A stretch of 64,000 nucleotides of DNA from Aquimonas sp041395245 (GTDB lineage Bacteria; Pseudomonadota; Gammaproteobacteria; Xanthomonadales; Xanthomonadaceae), in assembly GCA_041395245.1 (NCBI GenBank), contig JAWLAY010000020.1, forward strand, positions 1-64,000, in the 5' to 3' direction. How positions within the stretch are numbered: position 1 is the stretch's first letter; each line of letters begins with the position of its first letter. Of the stretch, positions 23,836 through 32,470 are shown one piece after another. Made by a program: the position numbers and the translations under genes. The notes below the pieces were generated by a model. That model was given only the letters and a program-made list of their open reading frames with translations, was not told the DNA's origin and did no database searches.

Positions 23836-26823
23836 ATGGAGAGCAACAAAGCGATGCGTACGATTCGATCAATGCTGGTCGGCGCTGGTGTCTTGGTTGG
23901 TGGCGTGGCGCAGGCGGCGGCAGGGTACTGGAGTGGAACGGGTCCCTACGGCGGCACGATCTATCAGGTGATAGTCCATCCGACGACGCCGACAGTGATC
24001 TACAGCTCCACGCGCGGGGGGCTGTTTCGGAGCGTCGACAATGCAGCCAGCTGGCAGCGCATCGAGAGTGGGCTCGCTGAAGGTGGCTACTCCTACGCCC
24101 TGGCCCAGGACCGCGACGCACCGAACGTGCTTTGGGTCACCGACACATCGACGCGCGTTTCGCGGAGTCTGGACGGTGGTGATACCTGGAATGCAACCGG
24201 GTGGACGCTTCCAGCCAACCAATACATTCAAGACATTCAGGACGTGGCCGGATCCATCGGGCAAGTACTCGTCCTCACAAGGTCGGGGCAGCTCTACAAA
24301 AGCGTCGACAATGGCAGCAGTTTTTTGCCAACAGCACTGACGCTTCCCGCCGACACGGAAGTCGGGTTTCTGCGAACACATCCGAGCAACCCGGATGAAT
24401 GGTATGTGGGCGTCAGCTACTACGGCCCCGCCGCGCCGGCTGCGGCAACCGGTCAATGGTTGTACCGGACGATCGATGGGGGTGCGACCTGGACAGTGGT
24501 GGTCGACTCCACCGCCATGGGCATCAGTTGCTGGGAGGCGGCAGATTTGGATTTTGCGCCAGGCAATATTCGTTACATGCTCTGCGGAGCGACCGTGCTT
24601 CGAAGTGTCGATGCCGGTGCCACATGGTCTGCGCGCAGCGATCAGTTCAACATCGCCCGTATACGTGCCCATCCAACAGATGCGGATCAGCTCTATATAG
24701 GACTGGCGTATGCCTTCGCACCACTGACGGATACCTTCATGCGAAGCAATGACGGTGGTGCGACGTTCAGCGCAGTTGGCACCGGACTTTTCCCCAACCC
24801 AACCTACGGCAATGAACCAAGCATCAACGCGATTGCCCTGCATCCGTCCTTTCCAGTCACACCGCGCATCTTCCTTGGTTCCGAGAGCGCGGGACTGTTT
24901 CGAAGCGAGGACGCTGGCACTACCTTCGCGACCGCTCATGAAGGAATCGAGGCGGTAAATATCCGTGCGCTTCACGTGTTGCCCAATCCGGCCTTTTCCG
25001 GCGCGAGCCGGAGGATTTTTGCGGGTTACGGCGATCCGTTCTCCGCGTCTCCCGCGCTCTATCTCAGCAACAACGCGGGCACCACGTGGTCGAGCAACAA
25101 CAATCAGTTGCGGGCGTATCAGATTCGTGACATCGAGATCGACCCGACAACGGTTGGCAGCACGGCAGCCGCCTTGGCAAGCACGGTGATTTATGCCAGT
25201 GGCCGTAGCGATCCCGCTGTTAACTCGCCGCTACGCAATGGTGGCTTGTACAAGAGCACGGACGGAGGAACGACCTGGACGGTTATCGATGCCGGTTTAC
25301 CCACGTTGGGTGCGCCTGCGACGGCATATTTGGGCACGGTCCGAACCATTGTCCTCGACCCTCGCTCTTGTGCCTCACCGCCGCCAAGCGGCGTCTGTCT
25401 CTCTGGTCCCTTGCAAAAGGTGATGGCCACGGCAACCGGTTTCACGCAGCGGCAAATCGGGGTTGACGGTATCAGCAGAACGGTCTACTCGCATCGGGTT
25501 GTGCGGTCTGTGGATGCCGGAACAACCTGGGCTGCGAGTGATACGGGACTGCCGGCCCCGGTGTACGGACCAACTCAAGGGACCGCCCCAAACGAATATC
25601 AGAATGTGCAAGAACTCGTTACGCCGGTGCCGTTAGTGATCGCACCCAGCGATCCCAGCATCATGTATCTGGGAACCTACCTCACGTCGAATCAGGTTTC
25701 GGCACCCGGCGGAACGCTTACCTTGCAAAATGGCGTCTTCAAGTCGGTTGACGGCGGTCTAACTTGGGCGCACGCCAGTGGGGGCTTGCCGCGCTATGCG
25801 GGCAGTGTCGATAGCGCATTGGACGTGCTCTCTCTCGCGATACACCCGAGCAACCCGAATATCGTTTGGGCGACCCTCGTGGATCTGTACAGTTCGCCAC
25901 GCCAGGGTTTCATCTATAAGACGCTGGATGGTGGAGCAACCTGGCAAAACGTCTCGGCCGGACTGAATACCGACGCGGACATTCGCGCATTGGTGGTTGA
26001 CGGGGGCGATCCAAATATCCTCTACGCGGCGGGCGCCGGTACTTCGGCCAACCCGGGTGCGGTTTACAAGAGCACGGACGGCGGCGTCAACTGGCTGTCA
26101 ATGAGCGTCGGGTTGCCGGCAGACGCCGCACTGGCTCTGGAGATTGATCCCTTCAATCCGAGCATTCTCTATGCCGGCACGAATGCGGCGGTATGGCAGA
26201 TCGAGCAAGTGCCAGATGAGGACGGTGACGGCTCGCCAGACCAGGTCGAAGGCAATGCCCCGAATGGTGGCGATGGAAACGGTGATGGCACGCCAGATGC
26301 GGAACAGGGCAATGTCGGATCAAGCATCGTTCAGCTGAATCGCGCCGGTCAGTCCGCTCTCGTGGCAGGTTCCTTCACGGCACAGGTGATCAGTGGCACC
26401 GGCGTAAATTGCAACCAGATGGTGGACGTCCAAGGGCAAATTGCACTCCGATTCGGCCGTGACTACCTGCCATCCGGCGAAAACATGGGGCTCTACTACG
26501 CCTATCCGCAAGACCTGGTGCGATTCGAGCTGCCGCAATGTGAGCAGGCTGTAGTCGATCTCACTTTCCATGCACCCGGATTGGATTTCACCGAAAGTGG
26601 CTGGAGCCTTCGCATGTATGGACCGCAGACGCCGGGCGACGCCAATAGTCTGGGTTGGTATCCGCTGGGCGTGCTTGCACAAGCCGTCGATGCGAACACC
26701 TGGCGACTGACCCTGTCAGCGAACGAATTCGGCAGCTACCGGCCAGATGGCGACGCCATCCTGTTTGTCGGCGGGCCAGCGTTTTTCGACACAGGTCTGT
26801 TCTCCGATGGCTTTGAGGACTGA
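23836..26823 (+). CDS. Secreted Asp-box (BNR/sortilin-like) propeller protein with DGFED tail
   Basis: 995 residues. Signal-like N-terminus (SMLVGAGVLVGGVAQAAAG). About 780 residues of propeller blades follow, with repeated Asp-box motifs (SVDNAASWQ, SLDGGDTWN, TIDGGATWT, STDGGTTWT, SVDGGLTWA, TLDGGATWQ). Residues about 795-835 are Ca-binding type-3-like repeats (DEDGDGSPDQVEG, GDGNGDGTPDAEQ). The next 150 residues resemble the choice-of-anchor U domain, ending at GLFSDGFED, which is the very C-terminus. Such propellers occur in sialidases, xyloglucanases and sortilin-like receptors; no glycosidase catalytic residues were assigned. The codon usage is more AT-tolerant than its neighbours. ATG 23836 has a GGCGGAGG Shine-Dalgarno. 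It stands alone, so its role is open: secreted enzyme, adhesin or receptor. Confidence 0.85.
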   Translation: MESNKAMRTIRSMLVGAGVLVGGVAQAAAGYWSGTGPYGGTIYQVIVHPTTPTVIYSSTRGGLFRSVDNAASWQRIESGLAEGGYSYALAQDRDAPNVLWVTDTSTRVSRSLDGGDTWNATGWTLPANQYIQDIQDVAGSIGQVLVLTRSGQLYKSVDNGSSFLPTALTLPADTEVGFLRTHPSNPDEWYVGVSYYGPAAPAAATGQWLYRTIDGGATWTVVVDSTAMGISCWEAADLDFAPGNIRYMLCGATVLRSVDAGATWSARSDQFNIARIRAHPTDADQLYIGLAYAFAPLTDTFMRSNDGGATFSAVGTGLFPNPTYGNEPSINAIALHPSFPVTPRIFLGSESAGLFRSEDAGTTFATAHEGIEAVNIRALHVLPNPAFSGASRRIFAGYGDPFSASPALYLSNNAGTTWSSNNNQLRAYQIRDIEIDPTTVGSTAAALASTVIYASGRSDPAVNSPLRNGGLYKSTDGGTTWTVIDAGLPTLGAPATAYLGTVRTIVLDPRSCASPPPSGVCLSGPLQKVMATATGFTQRQIGVDGISRTVYSHRVVRSVDAGTTWAASDTGLPAPVYGPTQGTAPNEYQNVQELVTPVPLVIAPSDPSIMYLGTYLTSNQVSAPGGTLTLQNGVFKSVDGGLTWAHASGGLPRYAGSVDSALDVLSLAIHPSNPNIVWATLVDLYSSPRQGFIYKTLDGGATWQNVSAGLNTDADIRALVVDGGDPNILYAAGAGTSANPGAVYKSTDGGVNWLSMSVGLPADAALALEIDPFNPSILYAGTNAAVWQIEQVPDEDGDGSPDQVEGNAPNGGDGNGDGTPDAEQGNVGSSIVQLNRAGQSALVAGSFTAQVISGTGVNCNQMVDVQGQIALRFGRDYLPSGENMGLYYAYPQDLVRFELPQCEQAVVDLTFHAPGLDFTESGWSLRMYGPQTPGDANSLGWYPLGVLAQAVDANTWRLTLSANEFGSYRPDGDAILFVGGPAFFDTGLFSDGFED

Positions 26824-26998
26824 CAGAACGTCGAGAGTGTGCCTTTGGTTCCTTTAAGCCCAGAGCCGTTGCGGTCAGGAGCCGCGACGGTTCACTGGGC
26901 CGAGGTGTCAGCAGTGCGCGCGTACGTTCAACCGAATGCGACGTGTCACGACAGCACCGGCGGGTGATGTTCGCCGCGAATCCGCTATCCGTTGGCTA

Positions 26999-28414
26999 TC
27001 ACAAGACAGGTGCAAACAGGCGCGCGCTGGCTTCGGCTAGGCGACGCCACAACGATAGCCCGCGAGGTCGCGTGACCTCGCGGGCTTGCGCCAGGTCGGC
27101 GTGCAGAATCGTCGCCAATGCCGCAGCTGGAGCGGGCCCGTGCAGCGCCACACAGAGTTCGAAATTGAGCCGGAAGCTGCGCTCGTCGAAGTTCGCGCTG
27201 CCAAGGACGCATAGTGCATCGTCGACCAGCATCGCCTTGGTGTGCAGCATGCGCGGCAGGTATTCGTAAACCCGAACGCCAGCGCGCAGCAGCTCGTCAA
27301 AGAAGGATCGACTGGCCAAGGTGACCAGCCAGGTATCTGCGCGGCGTGGAACCAGCAAGCGCACATCGACACCGCGCAGCGCCGCGCTGGTCAGCGCAAG
27401 GCGAGCGGATTCGGTGGGTACGAAGTAGGGTGTCACCAGCCAGAGACGCTCGCTGGCGTCATGAATGGCCTGCACCAGCACGCGATGAATCGGCTCCCAG
27501 CGATTGTCCGGTCCCGACGGTAGCCACTGCGCCGCCAGTTCGCCCGGCGGCAGCGTAGGAAACAGGCCATGCTGCACCAAGGGCCGACGCGTCACATACA
27601 TCCAGTCCTCGATGAACACCGCCTGCAGGCCGTGCACGGCTTCGCCCTCGATGCGCAGATGCAGATCACGAAAGGCATCTGGGCGTTGGCGTTCGTCCTG
27701 CTGGTCGGTCAGGTTCACTCCGCCCGCGAAGCCTACGCGCCCATCAACCACCACAATCTTGCGATGCGTGCGCAAATTGAGCAGTGGCTTCAGGGTCGCC
27801 AGCCGGAACGGATGAAAGAACGCCACCTCGCCACCGGCATCGCGCAAGGGTTTGAGAAAGCGCCAGTTCAAGCGTGCCGAGCCCACCGCGTCGGCAAGCA
27901 GGCGCACACGAACGCCACGCGCTGCGGCCGAAATCAAGGCGTCGCGCAGGCTTGTGCCGGTGTGATCCGGTTCAACGATGTAGTACTCCAGATGGATGTG
28001 CTGCTGTGCTTCGGCGATGGCGCGCAACAGGGCGTCGAAGGTGGCCGCACCATCGCTCAGCATGTCGATCCGCTGCGCGGTGGAAATCGGTTGCGCGGTG
28101 ATCCGTTGGGTCAGCCGGATTGCCCGCGCGGCGCTGGGCTGCTGAGCAAGTGCCGCAAGGGCGCCGTGTTCGGTCCATTCGTCGACTCGACCGACACGCT
28201 GACGGTTGCGTCGACGTCGCACGGCTTGTCGCTTTATGCGCATCGGCCCGAACCAGTGGTAGAGGGCGAAACCCACCACCGGCAGCAGGGAAAGTCCGAG
28301 AATCCAGGCCAGGGTGGAAGCCGAGGAGCGCTTTTGCAGGATGATCCACGCTGACAGCACCACCAGATAGGCAGCCCATCCCACGGACAAGGCGAGACTC
28401 AGTTCGGCAAGCAT
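26999..28414 (-). CDS. cls: Cardiolipin synthase (phospholipase D family)
   Basis: 471 residues. Two N-terminal membrane spans (LALSVGWAAYLVVLSAWIIL and TLAWILGLSLLPVVGFALYHW), then two PLD domains with HKD motifs: THRKIVVVDGRVGFAGGVN and LHTKAMLVDDALCVLGSANFDERS. It joins two phosphatidylglycerols into cardiolipin and glycerol at the inner membrane. The start is uncertain: ATG 28414 gives the normal family N-terminus, and ATG 28441 is 7 bases from the uppP stop. Neither has a clear Shine-Dalgarno. It lies directly behind uppP, so the two envelope genes are probably co-transcribed. Confidence 0.88.
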   Translation of the reverse strand: MLAELSLALSVGWAAYLVVLSAWIILQKRSSASTLAWILGLSLLPVVGFALYHWFGPMRIKRQAVRRRRNRQRVGRVDEWTEHGALAALAQQPSAARAIRLTQRITAQPISTAQRIDMLSDGAATFDALLRAIAEAQQHIHLEYYIVEPDHTGTSLRDALISAAARGVRVRLLADAVGSARLNWRFLKPLRDAGGEVAFFHPFRLATLKPLLNLRTHRKIVVVDGRVGFAGGVNLTDQQDERQRPDAFRDLHLRIEGEAVHGLQAVFIEDWMYVTRRPLVQHGLFPTLPPGELAAQWLPSGPDNRWEPIHRVLVQAIHDASERLWLVTPYFVPTESARLALTSAALRGVDVRLLVPRRADTWLVTLASRSFFDELLRAGVRVYEYLPRMLHTKAMLVDDALCVLGSANFDERSFRLNFELCVALHGPAPAAALATILHADLAQAREVTRPRGLSLWRRLAEASARLFAPVL

Positions 28415-28448
28415 GCGCGGCTTATAGCACGCGCATGCCATCCAGGTT

Positions 28449-29303
28449 CTACACCGTGAGGAAGTACCAGATCAGGACACCCGATCCCAGCAACACCCGA
28501 TACAGCACGAAGGGCATCACGCCGACACGCCGGATGATCTTGAGAAAGCCATGGATGACGACGACACCGGCGAGTGCCGAAATCAGCGCACCCAGACCAA
28601 AGTCGGTCCAGATGACGCGTTCCTCGCTGAGCAGCAATTCCATCAGGCCATGTGCGGAGGCCAGCACCATGACGGGCGCGGACATCAGGAAGGAGTAGCG
28701 CGCCGCGGCGGCGCGAGTAAGACCAAGAAATAGTCCGGCGGTCATGGTGACGCCGGATCGGGAGGTGCCAGGGACGAGTGCAAGCGCTTGCGCGCAGCCG
28801 ATCAGGAATGCCTGCCGCAAGCTCATCTGCGCGAACACGGCGTTGGCACCCTCGACAAAATCCGCATCGGGGGCAGGACGCGCTGCGCCGTGATCGCGGG
28901 TCTTTCGATCCGCCACGCCCAGCAATACCCCGAACAACACGAGACAGGTGCCAATCGTCAGGGGATGGCGCAAAAGATTGGCCCCGGCTTCGCCCATGGC
29001 GAGGCCGACGATGGCCGCGGGCACGGTCGACAGTGCCAGCCCAAGGCCCAGACGCTGCATCGGATTGAGCGCTTGACCGGGCCGCCAGCGCAGCACCTCC
29101 AGAAGCAGAGCCAGGAAGTCGGCGCGGAAGTAAACCAGCACCGCCATCAAGGTGCCGAAATGCAGCGCCAGATCGAAGGCCAGGCCCTGATAGTCCCAGC
29201 CGAGAAACAGGCTGGCGAGGACCAGATGACCCGAGCTCGACACCGGCAGGAACTCGGTCAGCGCCTGGACCAGCGCCAGAATCAGGATATGCAGGAATTC
29301 CAA
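28449..29303 (-). CDS. uppP: Undecaprenyl-diphosphatase
   Basis: 284 residues of the BacA/UppP family. It dephosphorylates undecaprenyl diphosphate so the lipid carrier can be reused for peptidoglycan and O-antigen. Signature: ALTEFLPVSSSGHLVL near the N-terminus and GTSRSGVTMTAGLFLGLTR in the second half, with multiple spans. The start is a TTG at 29303, supported by AAGGA eight bases upstream and by the family N-terminus; no ATG fits. It is 27 bases downstream of the PEBP gene and is followed by cls. Confidence 0.95.
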   Translation of the reverse strand: MEFLHILILALVQALTEFLPVSSSGHLVLASLFLGWDYQGLAFDLALHFGTLMAVLVYFRADFLALLLEVLRWRPGQALNPMQRLGLGLALSTVPAAIVGLAMGEAGANLLRHPLTIGTCLVLFGVLLGVADRKTRDHGAARPAPDADFVEGANAVFAQMSLRQAFLIGCAQALALVPGTSRSGVTMTAGLFLGLTRAAAARYSFLMSAPVMVLASAHGLMELLLSEERVIWTDFGLGALISALAGVVVIHGFLKIIRRVGVMPFVLYRVLLGSGVLIWYFLTV

Positions 29304-29330
29304 GGCAACGTCCTTGTGAGCGGAGGCGGA

Positions 29331-29957
29331 TCAGCGCAATCGCGGATTGAGGGTGTAGGTGCCATACAACACGGCTTCGGCCAGAACGTGGCCGAGCATC
29401 GCCCGGTGCAGCTCAGGCATGCCAAATCCATGCGGAAGGTCGAGATGTGCAAGGTCCAAGGCAAACAGACGAAAGAAGTAACGGTGAACCTTGGCATCGT
29501 TGAACGGCGGACACGGGCCGTCGTAACCCAGATACAGACCCGCCATATCGGGATCACCCGTAAACCAGGCGGTGTAGTCATTGCGGCCCTGCACACTGCC
29601 CTGCGGACCGGATGGTGCGGCCTTGCCACGCGCAGTGATGCCTTCGCTGCAGGCGCCCGCTTCGATGTGGGTGACATCGCTCGGGATGTTGGCCATCAGC
29701 CAGTGCACAAAGTCGACCCGCGGCAGCGCCTCGGCGATTTCACGATCCGCTTGGTTGACATCCGTGGCGACCGAAGGCACATCCGGATCGACGCAGATCA
29801 GCGCAAAGGAGCGCGTGCCCGGTGGTACGTCACGCCAGCTCAGATCCGGGTTGCGGTTGGCGGACAGCACGCAGGGGCTGTCCGGACCCGGTTGGCAAAA
29901 GGCGAATTCCTCGGGGATCGGTTGCTGGTGGCGGAGGGATTGGCTGCTCAGTTGCAT
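29331..29957 (-). CDS. YbhB/YbcL family PEBP (Raf-kinase-inhibitor-like) protein
   Basis: 208 residues. PEBP hallmarks are NPDLSWRDVPPGTRSFALICVDPDVP, FVHWLMANIP, GYDGPCPPFNDAKVHRYFFRLFALD and GHVLAEAVLYGTY. The family binds phospholipid head groups or small anions in mammals; the bacterial role is not settled. ATG 29957 is chosen because GTGGAG precedes it by 8 bases. No signal peptide, so cytoplasmic. It lies between the kinase terminator and uppP and might share a transcript with uppP and cls. Confidence 0.88.
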   Translation of the reverse strand: MQLSSQSLRHQQPIPEEFAFCQPGPDSPCVLSANRNPDLSWRDVPPGTRSFALICVDPDVPSVATDVNQADREIAEALPRVDFVHWLMANIPSDVTHIEAGACSEGITARGKAAPSGPQGSVQGRNDYTAWFTGDPDMAGLYLGYDGPCPPFNDAKVHRYFFRLFALDLAHLDLPHGFGMPELHRAMLGHVLAEAVLYGTYTLNPRLR

Positions 29958-30003
29958 GACGAACTCCACTCGGGTGGCGGCAGGATGCAGGTTCCAAAAC
30001 GGA

Positions 30004-30033
30004 ACAGGCCACGGATTGTAATCCGTGGCCTGT
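30004..30033 (-). terminator. Terminator-like 13-bp hairpin behind the Ser/Thr kinase gene
   Basis: Arms acaggccacggat and atccgtggcctgt pair perfectly over a 4-base loop, 34 bases after the kinase stop and before the PEBP gene. On the minus strand the hairpin is followed by tgttccgtttt, a weak T-tract. Confidence 0.6.
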
Positions 30034-30067
30034 GGCAATCTGCGGGCAAGCGCAGCCGGAGCGCTGC

Positions 30068-32176
30068 TCAACCGCGACGGCGAGGCCGCCACGGTGCGAG
30101 ATCGGACACCAGCTCGTCGAGTACGGGATCAACGACTTCAAGCGCCTTCTCTTCGGCATTCAGGCTGGTGAAATCGACCTTGGTGCGGAAGCCGCTGCCA
30201 ATCGGTCGCTGATCGCCGACCTCGAACACGCGCACACCGAGGTAGGCACTGAACAAGGTCGAGCTGCGGCCGTAATAGTTCAGCTCCTGACTGCCGATCG
30301 GCTCAGCACGAACCACGACGACCGCACTGGCCTGACGGCGAATCGCGCGAATGGCCTGCGGCAATCCCATGCCGTGGTCGATACCCGCCATCTCCGCATC
30401 GACGATGTCGAAGCCTCGCGACATCAGATGCGCTTCGATGCGCTGCCTCGCGGGGTCGGTGAGCGCCGAATCACCCAGTGCGATCACGATGACACGCGGT
30501 GGCGGTGGGGGCGTGACCGGTGGCGGCGGTGTCACTTTGGCGAGGGTCTTGGTTTCGCTGCTGGCCGGACCAGACGCGCTGCCGTTGACGTTCTGACTGG
30601 CGTTGCTCGTCGGGCTTGTGGGGTCGCTTTCAACGCTGGCCAGCACCTTGGTCGTGCTGCCGGACTGTGCGCTACTGGCGCTTGCGTCTGTCGCATCAAC
30701 CACCGAGGTCGCACTGCCAACGATGGTCGCGGAACCGGTGTCCGAGGTACCGCTTGTGTCGGTTCCCGTCGACGGAGTGGTCGTGCTGCCGGTCGTCGAT
30801 GTGGAGGGCTTGTCTTCGTTTGACAAGGCACCCAACAGGGCACCGGCGGCACTGGATAGCGATGTCGACGTGTTGCTCGCACTGTTGTCGGTGGGCGTTG
30901 ACGCCTGACTGCTGTTGATCGGCGTACTGACCTGCCCAGCCTGCACACCTTCCTGGTAGCTGCTGCCCAGCAGGCCGTCGCGGAAGCCCTTGGCGTAGTT
31001 GAGCAGTGGCTCGTGGAACGCGGCCATCAGGCCGCCCGCACTCAAGACCAGCACGGCGGCAATCGCCAAAGCCAGCTTGGAGCCGCCGCCCCGTTTCTGG
31101 GCCTCCATCACCGACGGACGCACGGGCCCACGGGCGCGGGTCGCGTCGTCGGCGTTGACGGCGTTGACGGCGGCGGGTACCGGCGCGACCGGTGGAATGG
31201 GTGGCGGTACGGCGGCGGCCGCCGCAATGCCGTCACGCGAGACCACCGGCGGCGGTGTTGGAACCCGTTGCGGTTGCGAGACGGGTGTCGGTGCGGCGAC
31301 GACGGTCGCATCACTGATGGCGGCGCGCGCGGTCGGCAACTTCAGCGGACCGGTACTCGCCACCAGCGGATGTGCCTGCAGCGCGGCAGCCAGGTCGTGA
31401 CAGTTCTGGAAGCGATCACCGGACTCCTTCGCCAGCATCTTTGTCAGGATCGCCGCGCACTGCGGGTCCACCGCCTCGTTCAGGCTTCGAACATCGGGAA
31501 TGTCGGCCTTGACGACTTCCAGCATCATGCCGAGCGGACTTTCGTCCTTGAATGGCGAACTGCCACTCAGCATCTCGTACAGCACGATGCCCAGCGCAAA
31601 GATGTCGGAGCGTTGATCCACCGGTTTGCCAAGACAGACTTCCGGCGAGAGGTAGCCCGGCGTGCCGACGAACTCGCCGGTGGAAGTGAGCTTCTTGCTG
31701 GCATCGTGGGTCGCCAGAGCGATGCCGAAATCGGCGATCTTCACCTGACCACGTTCACTCAGCATCAGGTTGCCCGGCTTGATGTCGCGGTGAATCACGC
31801 CCTTGTCATGCGCGGTGGCCAGTCCTTGTGCGGTCTGGTGCATGATCTTCAGTGCGACCTCGGGACTCAGACGCCCTTCGCGCTTCATCAGCGCCGACAG
31901 CGATTCGCCCTCGACGAACTCCATCACGAAGAAGGGCTGACCCGCTTCCTGACCAATGAAATAGATCTGGATGATGTGGGGATCGTTGAGTGCCGCCATC
32001 GAACGCGCTTCGCGCAAGAACCGCTCGACGAGGCTGGGATCGTGCGCCAAGGACGGCGACAGCTCCTTGATCGCGACGAACCGGTTCAACGCAGGCTCGA
32101 AGCCTTTATAGACCACACCCATGCCACCGCGACCCAGCTCGGCGACGATCTCGTAATGTCCCAGGTGAGTTTTCAT
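30068..32176 (-). CDS. Membrane Ser/Thr protein kinase with extracytoplasmic C-terminal domain
   Basis: 702 residues. Hanks-type kinase in residues 8-275: Gly-loop GRGGMGVVYKG, Lys37 in VAIKEL, catalytic HRDIKPGN, DFG, and activation-loop GEFVGTPGYLSPE. Then a Pro-rich linker, one membrane span near residue 365 (LALAIAAVLVLSAGGLMAAF), a Ser/Thr/Asp-rich spacer of about 130 residues, and a C-terminal alpha/beta domain of about 130 residues (VIVIALGDSALTDPARQRIEAHLMSRGFDIVDAEMA onward) that I could not assign. It senses or binds something outside the membrane and phosphorylates cytoplasmic targets. ATG 32176 is chosen for its GGGGAGG Shine-Dalgarno. Its targets are unknown; a second kinase is 6 kb away. 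Confidence 0.88.
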   Translation of the reverse strand: MKTHLGHYEIVAELGRGGMGVVYKGFEPALNRFVAIKELSPSLAHDPSLVERFLREARSMAALNDPHIIQIYFIGQEAGQPFFVMEFVEGESLSALMKREGRLSPEVALKIMHQTAQGLATAHDKGVIHRDIKPGNLMLSERGQVKIADFGIALATHDASKKLTSTGEFVGTPGYLSPEVCLGKPVDQRSDIFALGIVLYEMLSGSSPFKDESPLGMMLEVVKADIPDVRSLNEAVDPQCAAILTKMLAKESGDRFQNCHDLAAALQAHPLVASTGPLKLPTARAAISDATVVAAPTPVSQPQRVPTPPPVVSRDGIAAAAAVPPPIPPVAPVPAAVNAVNADDATRARGPVRPSVMEAQKRGGGSKLALAIAAVLVLSAGGLMAAFHEPLLNYAKGFRDGLLGSSYQEGVQAGQVSTPINSSQASTPTDNSASNTSTSLSSAAGALLGALSNEDKPSTSTTGSTTTPSTGTDTSGTSDTGSATIVGSATSVVDATDASASSAQSGSTTKVLASVESDPTSPTSNASQNVNGSASGPASSETKTLAKVTPPPPVTPPPPPRVIVIALGDSALTDPARQRIEAHLMSRGFDIVDAEMAGIDHGMGLPQAIRAIRRQASAVVVVRAEPIGSQELNYYGRSSTLFSAYLGVRVFEVGDQRPIGSGFRTKVDFTSLNAEEKALEVVDPVLDELVSDLAPWRPRRRG

Positions 32177-32431
32177 GGCCGCCTCCCCAGGCGACGTGGT
32201 TGATTCGCTCATCGTAGCACCCGTCCCACACAGTCAGGCCGCGAAGTGGCGGCGTATGTGGGGGTACGTGCAATACCAACCAGTCAGGACACCCGAATAC
32301 AAATCGGGCGCAGCCGTTCAGTTGGCTGTCAGGTGCCGCCGTCGTGATTGCGCGTCTGCATCTCCACGATGATCAAACACCCAGTACTTGATCGTTGGAG
32401 TTTGTTGCGACCCTATGCCAAGTCGGTTTGA

Positions 32432-32464
32432 TTTGAGGAGGCGCTGTAGAGCCCCTTCCTCAAA
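32432..32464 (-). terminator. Weak hairpin behind the chemoreceptor gene
   Basis: Arms tttgagga and tcctcaaa, 8 bp and perfect, with a partly paired 17-base interior, lie just past the chemoreceptor stop. No T-run follows on the minus strand, so this is a low-confidence terminator. The rest of the 294-base gap between the chemoreceptor stop and the kinase start shows no gene. Confidence 0.35.
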
Positions 32465-32470
32465 TACCTG

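Noticed and set aside
26859..26901. Imperfect stem-loop (cccag...ctggg) just after the propeller gene
   Set aside because: Mismatched stem and no T-run; too weak to call a terminator, though the position is suggestive.
28788..30212. A 474-codon + strand frame across uppP and the PEBP gene
   Set aside because: It crosses two well recognised genes on the other strand and has no domain.
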